64,000 nt of DNA from Sinomonas albida (GCF_004919045.1 NZ_SWDW01000010.1:62001-126000); one strand, 5' to 3'. Shown: positions 45,308 to 55,100, numbered from the stretch's first letter. Numbers and translations are program-made. Notes: generated from the letters alone by a model not told the origin.

Positions 45308-46689
45308 GAAGTGACCTTCCCTGACTTGGCGGAATCGCTGAGCAGATCATCGGCGTTGAACCTTGCGATTTCCTCCGCGGCGGCCTTTCCGCCGAGCGGG
45401 TGGAACGCGTTGCCCGAGGACGAGGCCGAGGAGTACGCGGTCTCGGCATGGATGGCGATGTCGACGCCGGCCTCCTCCGCCTCGGTCGTGACGCGGAACC
45501 CGATCGTCACCTTGATGAGGAGGGCGATGAGGAGCGAGACCACGAACGAGTAGCCGAGCACCACGAAGGCGCCAATCGCCTGCTTGCCGAGCTGGTCGAA
45601 GCCGCCGCCGTAGAAGAGGCCGGTGCCGGCAGACGGGGCGCCCGGGCCGGCCGCGAGGCCGATGAAGAGCGTGCCCACGACACCGCCGACCATGTGGACG
45701 CCCACGACGTCGAGCGAGTCGTCGTAGCCGAACTTGTACTTGAGGCCGACCGCGAGGGCGCAGATGGCACCGGCGAGGACGCCGAGGATGATGGCCCAGA
45801 GCGGGGAGATCGCGGCACACGCGGGGGTGATGGCCACGAGGCCCGCGACCGCGCCGGACGCCGCCCCGAGAGACGTCGCGTGGCCGTCGCGGATCTTCTC
45901 CACGATGAGCCAGCCGAGCACCGCGGCGCAGGGGGCCACGAGGGTGTTGATCCAGGCGAACGCGGCGACGCCGTTGGCGGCGAGGGCCGAACCGGCGTTG
46001 AAGCCGAACCAGCCGAACCACAGGAGGCCAGCGCCGAGCATGACGAACGGGAGGTTGTGGGGACGGTGGTTCGGGTCCTTGCCGAAGCCCTTGCGACGGC
46101 CGAGGACCAGAGCGAGGGCCAGGCCGGCCGCACCCGCGTTGATGTGGACCGCGGTGCCGCCTGCGAAGTCGATCACGCCGAGGCCGTTGAGCCAGCCGCC
46201 GATGAAGTTGCCGTTCGCGTCCTTGTTCGAGTCGAAGACCCAGTGCGCGACCGGGAAGTAGACGAGGACCGCGAACAGGCCGGCGAAGACCATCCACGAA
46301 CCGAACTTCGACCGGTCAGCGATGGAGCCGGAGATGAGCGCCACCGTGATGATGGCGAACACGGCCTGGAAGCCGACGAACGCAAGCTCGGGGATAGTGC
46401 CGGAGAGCGGCATATCCTTGCCGGTCGAAAGGACGCCGTGGAGACCGAACTTGTCGAAGTTGCCGACGAGGCCGCCGAACCAGTCGGTGCCGAACGACAT
46501 CGAGTAGCCGAAGAGCACCCAGAGCACGCCCACGAGGGCGATTGCGCCGAAGCTCATCATCATCATGTTCAGAACAGACTTGGCGCGGGTCATGCCGCCG
46601 TAGAAGAACGCGAGCCCGGGCGTCATGAGCAGCACGAGGGCCGCCGAGGCGAGCACCCAAGCGGTGTCGCCAGCACTGAATGTGGGCAT
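45304..46689 (-). CDS. amtB: Ammonium transporter AmtB (copy 2, with glnK)
   Basis: 461 aa, 11 membrane helices expected. Blocks match copy 1 nearly throughout (FYGGMTRAKSVLNMMMMSFGAIALVGVLW, DFAGGTAVHINAGAAGLALAL, KYKFGYDDSLDVVGVHMVGG); the two differ mainly in the cytosolic C-terminal tail. ATG 46689 follows GAAAGGCAACC. Coupled by a 4-bp overlap to glnK, the canonical arrangement. The upstream region carries GlnR-type boxes (46823-46880) and a 5'-UTR hairpin. Confidence 0.95.
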   Translation of the reverse strand: MPTFSAGDTAWVLASAALVLLMTPGLAFFYGGMTRAKSVLNMMMMSFGAIALVGVLWVLFGYSMSFGTDWFGGLVGNFDKFGLHGVLSTGKDMPLSGTIPELAFVGFQAVFAIITVALISGSIADRSKFGSWMVFAGLFAVLVYFPVAHWVFDSNKDANGNFIGGWLNGLGVIDFAGGTAVHINAGAAGLALALVLGRRKGFGKDPNHRPHNLPFVMLGAGLLWFGWFGFNAGSALAANGVAAFAWINTLVAPCAAVLGWLIVEKIRDGHATSLGAASGAVAGLVAITPACAAISPLWAIILGVLAGAICALAVGLKYKFGYDDSLDVVGVHMVGGVVGTLFIGLAAGPGAPSAGTGLFYGGGFDQLGKQAIGAFVVLGYSFVVSLLIALLIKVTIGFRVTTEAEEAGVDIAIHAETAYSSASSSGNAFHPLGGKAAAEEIARFNADDLLSDSAKSGKVTS

Positions 46690-46716
46690 GGGGGTTGCCT
46701 TTCGAGGGGTGGACGG

Positions 46717-46777
46717 ATCTTTTCTGGTCGGTTCCCGCCGCTGCACCGGCAGTCCCTCCCGACCACTGAGAAAAGAT
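46717..46777 (-). promoter_or_regulatory. Leader hairpin of amtB copy 2
   Basis: ATCTTTTCT (46717-46725) pairs with AGAAAAGAT (46769-46777), and GGTCGG (46726-46731) with CCGACC (46759-46764), with one 4-nt bulge. It begins 28 nt upstream of the ATG, in the probable 5' UTR between the GlnR boxes and the gene. Confidence 0.5.
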
Positions 46778-46822
46778 TGCCGCCCGGGTGTTTCAACCGC
46801 TCGCGGCGCAAATTGCTCGCGT

Positions 46823-46880
46823 GTTACAACTTCGTCCCGCGAGTTAAGCGCTCGTCACCGGCTCGTTACCGTCATGTTTC
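46823..46880. promoter_or_regulatory. GlnR-type box array upstream of amtB copy 2-glnK
   Basis: GTTAA (46843), GTCAC (46854), GTTAC (46865) and GTTTC (46876) are exactly 11 bp apart, with GTTAC at 46823, 20 bp before the first. The same offsets occur upstream of copy 1. It also lies 14-71 bp before the divergent MFS gene. Confidence 0.75.
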
Positions 46881-46893
46881 GTAGGGTTGTGGC

Positions 46894-48102
46894 ATGCCCC
46901 GTTCCCCCTTCGGCGCCCTCGCGCGGGTCGCGAGCCCGCGCGTCGCCGTACCCCGCGACGTCTGGGTCCTCGTCGTTGCGGCGTTCGCGATCGCGATCGG
47001 CTTCGGCCTCGTGGCCCCCGTGCTCCCCCAGTTCGCCACGAGCTTCGGCGTGGGGGCGACGGCGGCGTCCGTGATCGTCAGCGCGTTCGCGCTGACCCGG
47101 CTAGTGCTCGCCCCCACCGCGGGCGCGCTCGTGGACCGGTGGGGCGAGCGGCCCGTCTATGTCACGGGCGTCCTCACCGTCGCGGTCTTCACGGGCGCGT
47201 GTGCGTTCGCGGCCGACTATTGGCAGCTCCTGCTCTTCCGCGGACTCGCGGGCATCGGCTCCACCATGTTCACGATCTCGGCGTCAGGCCTCATCGTGCG
47301 GCTCGCGCCGCCCGAGGCCCGCGGGCGTGTGAGCGGGCTCTACGCGTCGTCGTTCCTGCTCGGGAACATCGCCGGGCCGCTCGTGGGAGGCCTGCTCGCG
47401 GGATGGGGCCTCCGCGTCCCGTTCCTTGTCTATGCGGGAACGCTGGTCGTCGCGGCGTCGGTGGTGGGGTTCCTGCTCGGGCGCGAGCGGTCCGCCGCTC
47501 CCCGGGTCAGCCTCCCGCCGCTCGAGCTCTCGGAGGCGCTGGCGCTCCCGCCGTACCGGGCGGCGCTCGTCTCGAACTTCGCCAACGGCTGGGCGACTCT
47601 CGGCATCCGGATGGCCCTCGTGCCGCTCTTCGCAGCGGCGGCCCTGCACGCGGCCCCGAGCGCGGCCGGACTCGCGCTGACCCTCTTCGCGCTCGGCACG
47701 GCCTGCGCCCTGACCTTCTCGGGGCGGCTCGTCGACGCGTGGGGGCGCCGGCCGCTTGCGCTCGCCGGACTCGGAATCGCCGCGGTCGCGACGGCCCTCA
47801 TGGGGCTGAGCACCTCGGAGTGGACCCTGTTCGCGGTCTCCGCCGTGGCGGGGTTCGGCTCGGGGCTCTTGACCCCGTCTCTCCAGGCCACGGTGGCGGA
47901 CGCGATCGGCCGCGAGCGCAGCGGCGGAAAGCCCCTCGCGGTCTTCCAGATGGTCTCCGACGTGGGCAGCATCGTCGGCCCGCTCCTCGCGGGTCTCCTG
48001 GCCGACGGCGTGGGCTACCCGTGGGCGTTCGCGGTCTCGGGCGCGTGCCTGCTCGCCGCGATGCCCGCGTGGGCGGGCCGCCGCCGTCGTCCGCCCGCCT
48101 GA
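46894..48102 (+). CDS. MFS transporter, drug/metabolite efflux type
   Basis: 402 aa, 12 membrane helices expected, DHA1-like. The loop 2-3 motif GALVDRWGERPVYVTG, RGLAGIGSTMFTISASGLIVRL in helices 4-5 and the second-half repeat GRLVDAWGRRPLALAG are visible. Substrate unknown. It starts ATG 46894, 14 bp after the GlnR-type boxes shared with amtB copy 2, so nitrogen control is possible. Its last codons (RRRRPPA) form the left arm of a terminator hairpin. Confidence 0.85.
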   Translation: MPRSPFGALARVASPRVAVPRDVWVLVVAAFAIAIGFGLVAPVLPQFATSFGVGATAASVIVSAFALTRLVLAPTAGALVDRWGERPVYVTGVLTVAVFTGACAFAADYWQLLLFRGLAGIGSTMFTISASGLIVRLAPPEARGRVSGLYASSFLLGNIAGPLVGGLLAGWGLRVPFLVYAGTLVVAASVVGFLLGRERSAAPRVSLPPLELSEALALPPYRAALVSNFANGWATLGIRMALVPLFAAAALHAAPSAAGLALTLFALGTACALTFSGRLVDAWGRRPLALAGLGIAAVATALMGLSTSEWTLFAVSAVAGFGSGLLTPSLQATVADAIGRERSGGKPLAVFQMVSDVGSIVGPLLAGLLADGVGYPWAFAVSGACLLAAMPAWAGRRRRPPA

Positions 48103-48124
48103 GCCGTCGAGGCGGACGACGGCG
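48082..48124. terminator. Terminator overlapping the MFS stop
   Basis: CGCCGTCGTCCGCC (48082-48095), coding for the end of the MFS protein, pairs perfectly with 48111-48124. It serves the convergent MFS and lysyl-oxidase-fold genes. Confidence 0.75.
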
Positions 48125-48127
48125 CCA

Positions 48128-50752
48128 TCAGGCGCCTGACCCGACGAGCTCCACGGCCGCCAGGTCCCACTGGTCGGCCGTAGGAGCGGAAGCTCCGACC
48201 TTGACCTGAGTTCCCGCCGGGCCGGCGGTCTGATTCGTGTATTCGCTCCACGAGGTGTCCCCCAAACCGGTGTCGATCCACTGCTCGAGGAAGACGAGCC
48301 CCGTGGGGAGCGTTCGCGCGCGAGCGTTGTCCCAGTCGTGGCCCACGGCGAAGACCAAGGACGCGGCCGAAGTGGTTGTGACCGTCAGGGTCGGCGCTCC
48401 GCTCGCCGCGGAGCCCGAGGCCACGGCACCGGCACCCTTCGCTCCCTCGTAGGCGACCACGGTCAGCTCCTGGGCGTAGCCGGCCGCAGCAGGCGTGGAG
48501 GTCACGGTTGCGTTCGAGATCGTATTCGTCGCGGTGGCCGTCCACACCTCGGCGTCACCGTATTGGGCGTTGGAGCGGGCCAGAAGCTTCCACGAGAGGC
48601 CTGCCCCTGAGACGGTGGCAGACTGCGAGTTCAGCTTGGCAGGGCCGTCCTGCGAGACGAAGGCCAGCAGGACCTCGCCCGGGACCACGGTGCTGAAGGA
48701 GGGCGTCGTCACCTTGCCGGCCCCGCGGACATCGATCTCAGCCTGCTGCACGAAGCACGTCATGGACGGGACGGGATTCTGGACAGTGACGCCTACCCCG
48801 CCAGAAGTACCGATGTTGCCTGCGGGATCGGTGGCCTTGGCCGTCAGGGTGTGCGAGCCGTTCGCTGTCTTGGTCGTGTCCCAGCTGATCGCGTACGGAG
48901 AGGCACTCAGTGCGGTGCCGAGGGGCTGACCGTCCAGATAGAACTGGACCGAGGACACCGACACGTCATCGGTGGCGTTGGCAGCCACCGTCGCCGTGCC
49001 TGAGACCGTCTGGCCCGCGGTCGGGTTGGTGATCTGGACCGTCGGGGGCGCGGTATCGGCCGGTGACGTGCCGCCAGACGCCGGGACGATCTCGATCCCC
49101 GCCATATTCCACGAGTCCGCAGTCGGGGCCGTGTCTGCGAGGGTGACCGATTGGCCGGCAGAGGTAGTCGGCGCGTTCGAGGCCTGAACCCAGAACGTAT
49201 CGCCCATGGGGCTGTCAACCCATTGGGCCACCTGCGTCTGCCCTGCTGCGTAGGTCCTACCCGTCGCCGAATCCCAGTCGCTGCCCACGGCGACGGTCAG
49301 CGAGCCCGCAGCCTTGGCGGCCAGATGCACAGCGCTGGCCCCAGACGGCGCGTTGGCCGCCGAGGACGCGCCGACGCCGCCCGAATTGGCGAAGGACTCC
49401 ACCACGAGCTGCTGATCGTACCCGCCCTCCCTCGGGGTGGAAGTCACCACGGCCCCGCTGAGCACGGAGGGCGCGGTTGCGGTCCAGATCTCGGCGTCGC
49501 CGTGCTGTACGTTGCTGCCGGTCACCCGGGTCCACGTGAGCCCCGCGCCGCTCACAGTCACGGCCTGGCCGCCGGTCGACGCGCCGTCGCTGGAAACTGC
49601 GGCCAGCAGCGTCTCCCCCGCGGCCGCCGTCGTGAAGGCCCCCGTGCTCACGGCGCCCGAGCCACGCGCGGTCACCGTCTGATCGATGTACAGGCCATTC
49701 GACGCGACGGTGATCGGAACCACCGGGGCGGTGCCGGCGCCGCCCGAGCTGTCGATGACCCGGGCGCTCAGCCGATGAGATCCAGGAGAGGTGCTGCCGA
49801 CGGTCCACGAAGTCGTGTACGGGGCCGCCGTGATGGGATTCCCCAACGCGCTGCCGTCGAGGAGGAACTGCACGGAGGCAACGGTCGCCGGTGATGCCGC
49901 TGAGGCCGTCGCCGACAGCGTGACCGTGCCAGACACCGAGGCGCCCGCCGTCGGGGACGTGACGGAGGCGCTCGGCGGGACGACGGTCGGGTGGGTCTGC
50001 GCGCCCACCGTCACGGCCGTCCCCTTGATGGTCAGCACGGTGTCGGTGACGTTGTTCGTCGCGTCGCTCTCGACCAGGACATGCAGAGGGTCTGCCACGG
50101 CCCGCAGGATGTACGTGCCGTCCGGTACACCGTTGAGGTCGATAGGTTGCCCGGCGTCGGTCTGGTCGTACTGGTCGCCCCACCCGACGGACCAGCCGAG
50201 CGGCGACGTCGGGCTCGCGCAGTTGGACACCGGGATGAACGTGCTCGACGGGGTGTTCGGCACGCCGCCGACCTTGGTGTCACCGGTGATGCAGTAGTCC
50301 GTCTTGGGGCTCGTGGCAACAACTTGGCCAATCGACCCATCGGCGTTGACGCCGTTCAGCGTGAACTTGGTCAGGGGGAACTGGTAGTCGTCCGGCGGAT
50401 CGAACACGCCGAGCACGGCAAGCGGGACCACGTGGTCGAGAGACCAGGCGCCCGGGCTCGGACTGTTGTAGATCGCTTGGACGAAGCTCGCGGTCCCAGT
50501 CGCCGAGTTATAGGTCGGATCGATCTCGAACGGGCCGGTGCCCGCGTCCCAGGTGATGTGGGTGTACCGCAGCATCCGATGGTTTGTCGTCGCGTCGATC
50601 CCAATCGAGATCTGGTTGGTCGGGACGGCGATCTGCAGATCTGGCGGGGTGACCGTGGCGGCGGAGACCGGGCCGGGAAGGCCTGCCACCGGCCCGAAGG
50701 CGAGCGCGACGGCGGCGGCAAGCGTCCACGCGAGAGATCGGCTTCTGGACAT
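48128..50752 (-). CDS. Secreted multidomain protein with lysyl-oxidase-like fold, Ig-like domains and duplicated C-terminal modules
   Basis: 874 aa. Signal peptide 1-31 (cleavage near VSA). Residues 35-245 match the lysyl oxidase family in its distal part: TDYCITGD, then SVGWGDQYDQTDAGQPIDLNGVPDGTYILRAVADP and ESDATNN. The copper-binding His cluster expected near residues 121-127 reads DDYQFPL. Two Ig-like domains (about 255-350 and 550-650) alternate with two copies of a module of about 190 residues. Each module contains GDAEVWTAT, VGxDWD, QW(V/I)D and APTAD(S/Q)W. No anchor or sortase signal. ATG 50752 has AGGAGG 4 nt upstream. Likely an extracellular binding or adhesion protein. Confidence 0.8.
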   Translation of the reverse strand: MSRSRSLAWTLAAAVALAFGPVAGLPGPVSAATVTPPDLQIAVPTNQISIGIDATTNHRMLRYTHITWDAGTGPFEIDPTYNSATGTASFVQAIYNSPSPGAWSLDHVVPLAVLGVFDPPDDYQFPLTKFTLNGVNADGSIGQVVATSPKTDYCITGDTKVGGVPNTPSSTFIPVSNCASPTSPLGWSVGWGDQYDQTDAGQPIDLNGVPDGTYILRAVADPLHVLVESDATNNVTDTVLTIKGTAVTVGAQTHPTVVPPSASVTSPTAGASVSGTVTLSATASAASPATVASVQFLLDGSALGNPITAAPYTTSWTVGSTSPGSHRLSARVIDSSGGAGTAPVVPITVASNGLYIDQTVTARGSGAVSTGAFTTAAAGETLLAAVSSDGASTGGQAVTVSGAGLTWTRVTGSNVQHGDAEIWTATAPSVLSGAVVTSTPREGGYDQQLVVESFANSGGVGASSAANAPSGASAVHLAAKAAGSLTVAVGSDWDSATGRTYAAGQTQVAQWVDSPMGDTFWVQASNAPTTSAGQSVTLADTAPTADSWNMAGIEIVPASGGTSPADTAPPTVQITNPTAGQTVSGTATVAANATDDVSVSSVQFYLDGQPLGTALSASPYAISWDTTKTANGSHTLTAKATDPAGNIGTSGGVGVTVQNPVPSMTCFVQQAEIDVRGAGKVTTPSFSTVVPGEVLLAFVSQDGPAKLNSQSATVSGAGLSWKLLARSNAQYGDAEVWTATATNTISNATVTSTPAAAGYAQELTVVAYEGAKGAGAVASGSAASGAPTLTVTTTSAASLVFAVGHDWDNARARTLPTGLVFLEQWIDTGLGDTSWSEYTNQTAGPAGTQVKVGASAPTADQWDLAAVELVGSGA

Positions 50753-50873
50753 GGGGCCCTCCTGTGACGGCCGTCTCGCGACGGCATCAGGACCCGGCGA
50801 GACCGACGCGAACTAGGAACGCCCCGGGGATGTCACCGACCATCTTGGCCCTGCTCGGGCCAGGCGACAACCC

Positions 50874-52076
50874 CTAGGCGAGGATCGCGTCCACAAACCC
50901 CTCGACGTCGAACGGCGCGAGGTCGTCCGGCCCCTCGCCGAGGCCGACGAGCTTCACGGGAACCCCGAGCTGCTTCTGGATGGCCACGACGATGCCGCCC
51001 TTCGCGGTGCCGTCGAGCTTCGTGAGCACGATGCCCGTGATGTCCACCACCTCGGAGAAGACCTTCGCCTGGTTGAGCCCGTTCTGGCCGGTCGTCGCGT
51101 CGAGGACGAGGAGCACCTCGTCCACCTCGGCCTGCTTCTCGATGACGCGCTTGACCTTGCCGAGCTCGTCCATGAGCCCCACCTTGTTCTGGAGGCGCCC
51201 GGCGGTATCGACCATGACCACGTCGACTTCCTGCTCGATGCCCGCCTTGACCGCCTCGAAGGCGACGGAGGCTGGGTCCGCGCCGTCGACGTCGGACTTC
51301 ACGGTGGGGACGCCCACGCGGGCGCCCCACGTCGCGAGCTGCTGGGACGCCGCCGCACGGAACGTGTCCGCGGCACCCAGGATGACGTCCTTGTCCTCGG
51401 CGACGAGGACGCGGGCGAGCTTGCCGACCGTGGTCGTCTTGCCCACGCCGTTCACGCCGACGACGAGGACGACGGCGGGCTTCCCCGACTTGCGGTCGAC
51501 CCGGAGCTCGCGGTCGAGGGTCGGATCCACGAGCTTGACGAGCTCCTCGCGGAGCATCGATCGGACCTCGTCGGGGTCGCGGCTCCCCATCACCCGGACG
51601 CGGGCCTTGAGCGTCTCGACGAGCTCGAGGCTCGGCTCAGTGCCGATGTCGGCCAGCAGGAGCGTCTCCTCGACCTCATCCCACACGGTGTCGTCGACGC
51701 GGTCGCTCGAGAGGAGGGCGAGGAGGCCCTTGCCGAAGACGTTGTTGCTCTTGGCGAGCCGCTCGCGCAGGCGCTGGAGGCGGCCGGCCACGGGGGCCGG
51801 AGTCTCGGTCGGGACGGCCTCGACTGGGGGCTCCTCGAGGAGCTCCGCGGGAACCTCGACGGTGGCGGAGGGTGGCTCCGCGACCGCGGTCGGCGCGCCG
51901 GACTCGCCGTCGGCCCCGGACGGGGTGGTCGGGAGGGCGGGGTCGTTGGCGTCCCGGGTGCCGGTGTAGCGGACCTTCGAGCGGCGGCCGCGGACGAGCC
52001 CGATGATGGTCCCGGCGACCACGAGGACCACGATCACGGCGATGACGATGGGCAGCAGGACGGAGAGGTCTGTCAC
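50874..52076 (-). CDS. ftsY: Signal recognition particle receptor FtsY
   Basis: 400 aa. SRP receptor GTPase at the membrane. Unlike E. coli, it starts with a true membrane helix (VLLPIVIAVIVVLVVAGTIIG, residues 6-26), as in Streptomyces, followed by a short acidic/Pro linker. NG domain: GVNGVGKTTTVGKLA, DTFRAAASQQLATW, VDTAGRLQNK, TKLDGTAKGG. Start GTG 52076, 46 bp after smc; the smc-ftsY pair is conserved. Confidence 0.95.
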   Translation of the reverse strand: MTDLSVLLPIVIAVIVVLVVAGTIIGLVRGRRSKVRYTGTRDANDPALPTTPSGADGESGAPTAVAEPPSATVEVPAELLEEPPVEAVPTETPAPVAGRLQRLRERLAKSNNVFGKGLLALLSSDRVDDTVWDEVEETLLLADIGTEPSLELVETLKARVRVMGSRDPDEVRSMLREELVKLVDPTLDRELRVDRKSGKPAVVLVVGVNGVGKTTTVGKLARVLVAEDKDVILGAADTFRAAASQQLATWGARVGVPTVKSDVDGADPASVAFEAVKAGIEQEVDVVMVDTAGRLQNKVGLMDELGKVKRVIEKQAEVDEVLLVLDATTGQNGLNQAKVFSEVVDITGIVLTKLDGTAKGGIVVAIQKQLGVPVKLVGLGEGPDDLAPFDVEGFVDAILA

Positions 52077-52121
52077 GGACCTAGCTTCTCACAGGCTCGG
52101 TGGCCGGCCCGCGGTCCGGGC

Positions 52122-55100
52122 TCACACCCGTTCGAGCTTCTGGCTCACCACGGTCGAGACGCCGTCACCGCGCATCGACACCCCGTAGAGCGCGTCCGCG
52201 ACCTCCATGGTGCGCTTCTGGTGCGTGATGACGATGAGCTGGCTCGACTCCCGCAGCTCCTCGAAGATCGTGATGAGCCGCCCGAGGTTCGTGTCGTCGA
52301 GCGCGGCCTCGACCTCGTCCATGACGTAGAACGGCGAGGGGCGCGCCTTGAAGATCGCCACGAGCAGCGCCACCGCCGTGAGCGATCGTTCCCCGCCCGA
52401 GAGCAGCGAGAGGCGCTTGATCTTCTTGCCCGCGGGCCGAGCCTCGACCTCGATCCCGGTGGTGAGCATGTCCGCGGGGTCGGTGAGCACGAGGCGCCCT
52501 TCGCCGCCAGGGAAGAGCCGGCCGAAGACGCGCTCGAATTGGGCAGAGGTGTCCGAGAACGCCTCCGTGAAGACGCGCTGGACGCGCTCGTCGACGTCCT
52601 TGATGATCGCCAGGAGGTCCCGCCGGCTCGACTTGAGGTCCTCGAGCTGATCGTTGAGGAAGCGGTGCCGCTCCTCGAGGGCCGCGAACTCCTCGAGCGC
52701 CAGCGGATTGACCTTCCCCAGGGCCGAGAGGTCCCGCTCCGCCTTCTTGAGCCGCTTCTCCTGCTCGGACCGCACGAAGGGCGCACCGCCCACGGGCTTG
52801 CCGTCGTCGTCGACCTCGACGCGGAGCGCGGCCCACTTGTCGCCACCCTCCTCCGGGACAGGCACGGGGAGGTGCGGGCCGAACTCGTCCACGAGCTGCT
52901 GGGCCGAAAGCCCCAGCTCCTCGACGGCGCGGTCCTCGAGGGCCTCGAGCCGGAGCACGAGTTCGGCCCGCGCCAGCTCGTCGCGGTGGGCCGCGTCGCT
53001 GAGCCCGGCGAGCTCCTTGGCGAGCGCCTCGGTCGAGGTCCGCAGCGCGGCGAGCCGCTCGTCGAGCGCGGTCCGTCGCTCCTCGGCGGCGTCGCGCTCC
53101 TCGGCGGCCTCCTCGACGGCGCGGTCCATCGCCGCGACTCCGAGCACGGCGGCGCGCGCGACGGCGCCCGCCTGCGCGGCCTTCCGGGCGCGCTCCGCCG
53201 CGCGGCGCTCGGCCTCGGCGGCCGCCTTGCGTTCCCCCGCGGCCGCACGCTCGAGCGACTCGGCCCTCGCGGCGAGCGCCCGGTGCTGCTCCTCTGCCGT
53301 GCGCAGCGCGAGGCGAGCCTCGAGTTCCGCGGCGCGCGCCGCCGTCGCCCGTTGCGCGAGGCGGTCGCGCTCGTCCGAGGACGGCTCGGCGTCCGGCTCC
53401 TCCTCGGCGTCAGCCTCTTCTGCTGCCTCAAGGCGCTCGGCCGCGGTCGCGAGGGCCTCCTGCTCCTTCTCGAGGTGCTCCCGGGCGGCCTCGAGCGACG
53501 CGCGGAGCCGCTCGTCCTCGGCCGTGGCGCCGCGCAGCTGGGCGCCGAGCGCTGCGAGCCGCTCGGCGACTGCCGCGAACTTCGCGTCGGAATCGTGAAG
53601 CGCGGCGAGGGCCGCGTCCGCGCGCTGGGTCGCCTCGCGCACGCGCTCGCGGGCGCCCGCGAGCTCGAACCCGGCGCGCTCGTGCTCTGCCTGAGCCGTC
53701 GCGAGCTCCGCCTCGGCCTCCTCGACCTGCGCCTGGAGTTCGATCGTGGACGGCGCCGCCGCCGAACCGCCCCGCACCGAGGCCGACGTGAGGACGTCGC
53801 CACCGTGCGTCGCCACCGTGAGCTCGGGGTGTTCGGCGAGAATCGACCGGGCCTGGGCGGCGTCCACGGCGGCGACGGCGCCACCGAGGAGGCGGACGAC
53901 GGCGGCCCTCACCCGCGCGTCGGGCGTCACCACGGCGTCGAGCCAGCTGGCCCCCTCGGGGAGCTCGGGCCGCTCCGGGGAGGCGTCCGGCTCCGGCCCG
54001 CCGCCGACGAGAAGGGCCGCCTGCCCGCCGTCGTCCTCGCGGAGCCGCTCGAGCGCGCGGTGGGCCGCGTCCGCGCCGTCCATCGCGAGGCCCTCGGCCA
54101 CGGGGCCCAGCACGGCTGCGACGGCGGCCTCGAAGCCGGGCTCGACCTTGACGAGGGCGGGCACGGCGCCGAGCACGCCGTCGCCGGAGGCGACGACGGC
54201 GCCGCTCCCGTCACGCCCGCGCAGGCCCGCGCGGAGCGCGTCGAGCCTGGCCTCGAGCGAGCGCCGGGCGGTCTCGGCGTCGCGCCGCCGCTCCTCGATC
54301 GCGACGAGCTGGGCCTCCGCGGTCTCCTGGGCCTCGGCGGCCTCCTCGTAGTCGGCGTCGAGGCCCTCTTCGCCTTCCTCGACGCCCGCCACCTGGGTCT
54401 CGAGCGCCGTGAATTCCAGTTCCGCGGCCCGGCGGCGCTCGGACGCGGACGCGAGCGTGGCGCGCAGCCTCCCGATCTCGCCCTCGGCCGCCTCGACCCG
54501 ACTCCGCGCGGCGCCGACGCTTCCCGCCAGCCGGGCGAGGCCTTCGCGCCGGTCCGCAGACGCCCGGAGCCGCGCGGTGTGCCGACGATCCTCCGCTGCG
54601 GCGTCCTCCTCTGCCTCGGCCCGCGCCTCGGACGCCGCTTCGAGGGCCTCCGAGCGGACCTCGAGCGCCTCGTCGAGCACGGCGAGCTCCTCTCGCGCCT
54701 CCTCGGCCTGCCGCTCGAGACGCTCGGGATCACGGCCGGAGTGGGTCGGCTCCGAGGTTCCGAGCAGGCGGCGGCGCTCCTCGGCGACGTTGGCCAGCGA
54801 TCGAAGCCGCTCCCGCCCCGACGAGAGGCGATACCAGAGGTCTCTCGCGGCGTTGAGCCGCGGGGTCGCGATGGCGGCGGCGTGCTCGGCCTCGGCCTGT
54901 TCGCGCCGCGCGGCCTCGAGCTCACGCTCGACGTCGGCGCGGCGGGTCGTGAGCGCCGACTGGTCCGCGCGGTCCTGCTCGAGCGAATCGCGCAGCCGCA
55001 CGACGTCGTCGGCGAGGAGGCGGGCGCGCGCGTCGCGCACATCTGCCTGGATCGTCTGGGCCCTCCGGGCCACCTGCGCCTGCCGGCCGAGCGGACCGAG

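Noticed and set aside
42889-46689. Assembly duplication of a single amtB
   Set aside because: The two copies differ at many positions and in their tails and flanks, and only one is coupled to glnK, so they are true paralogues.
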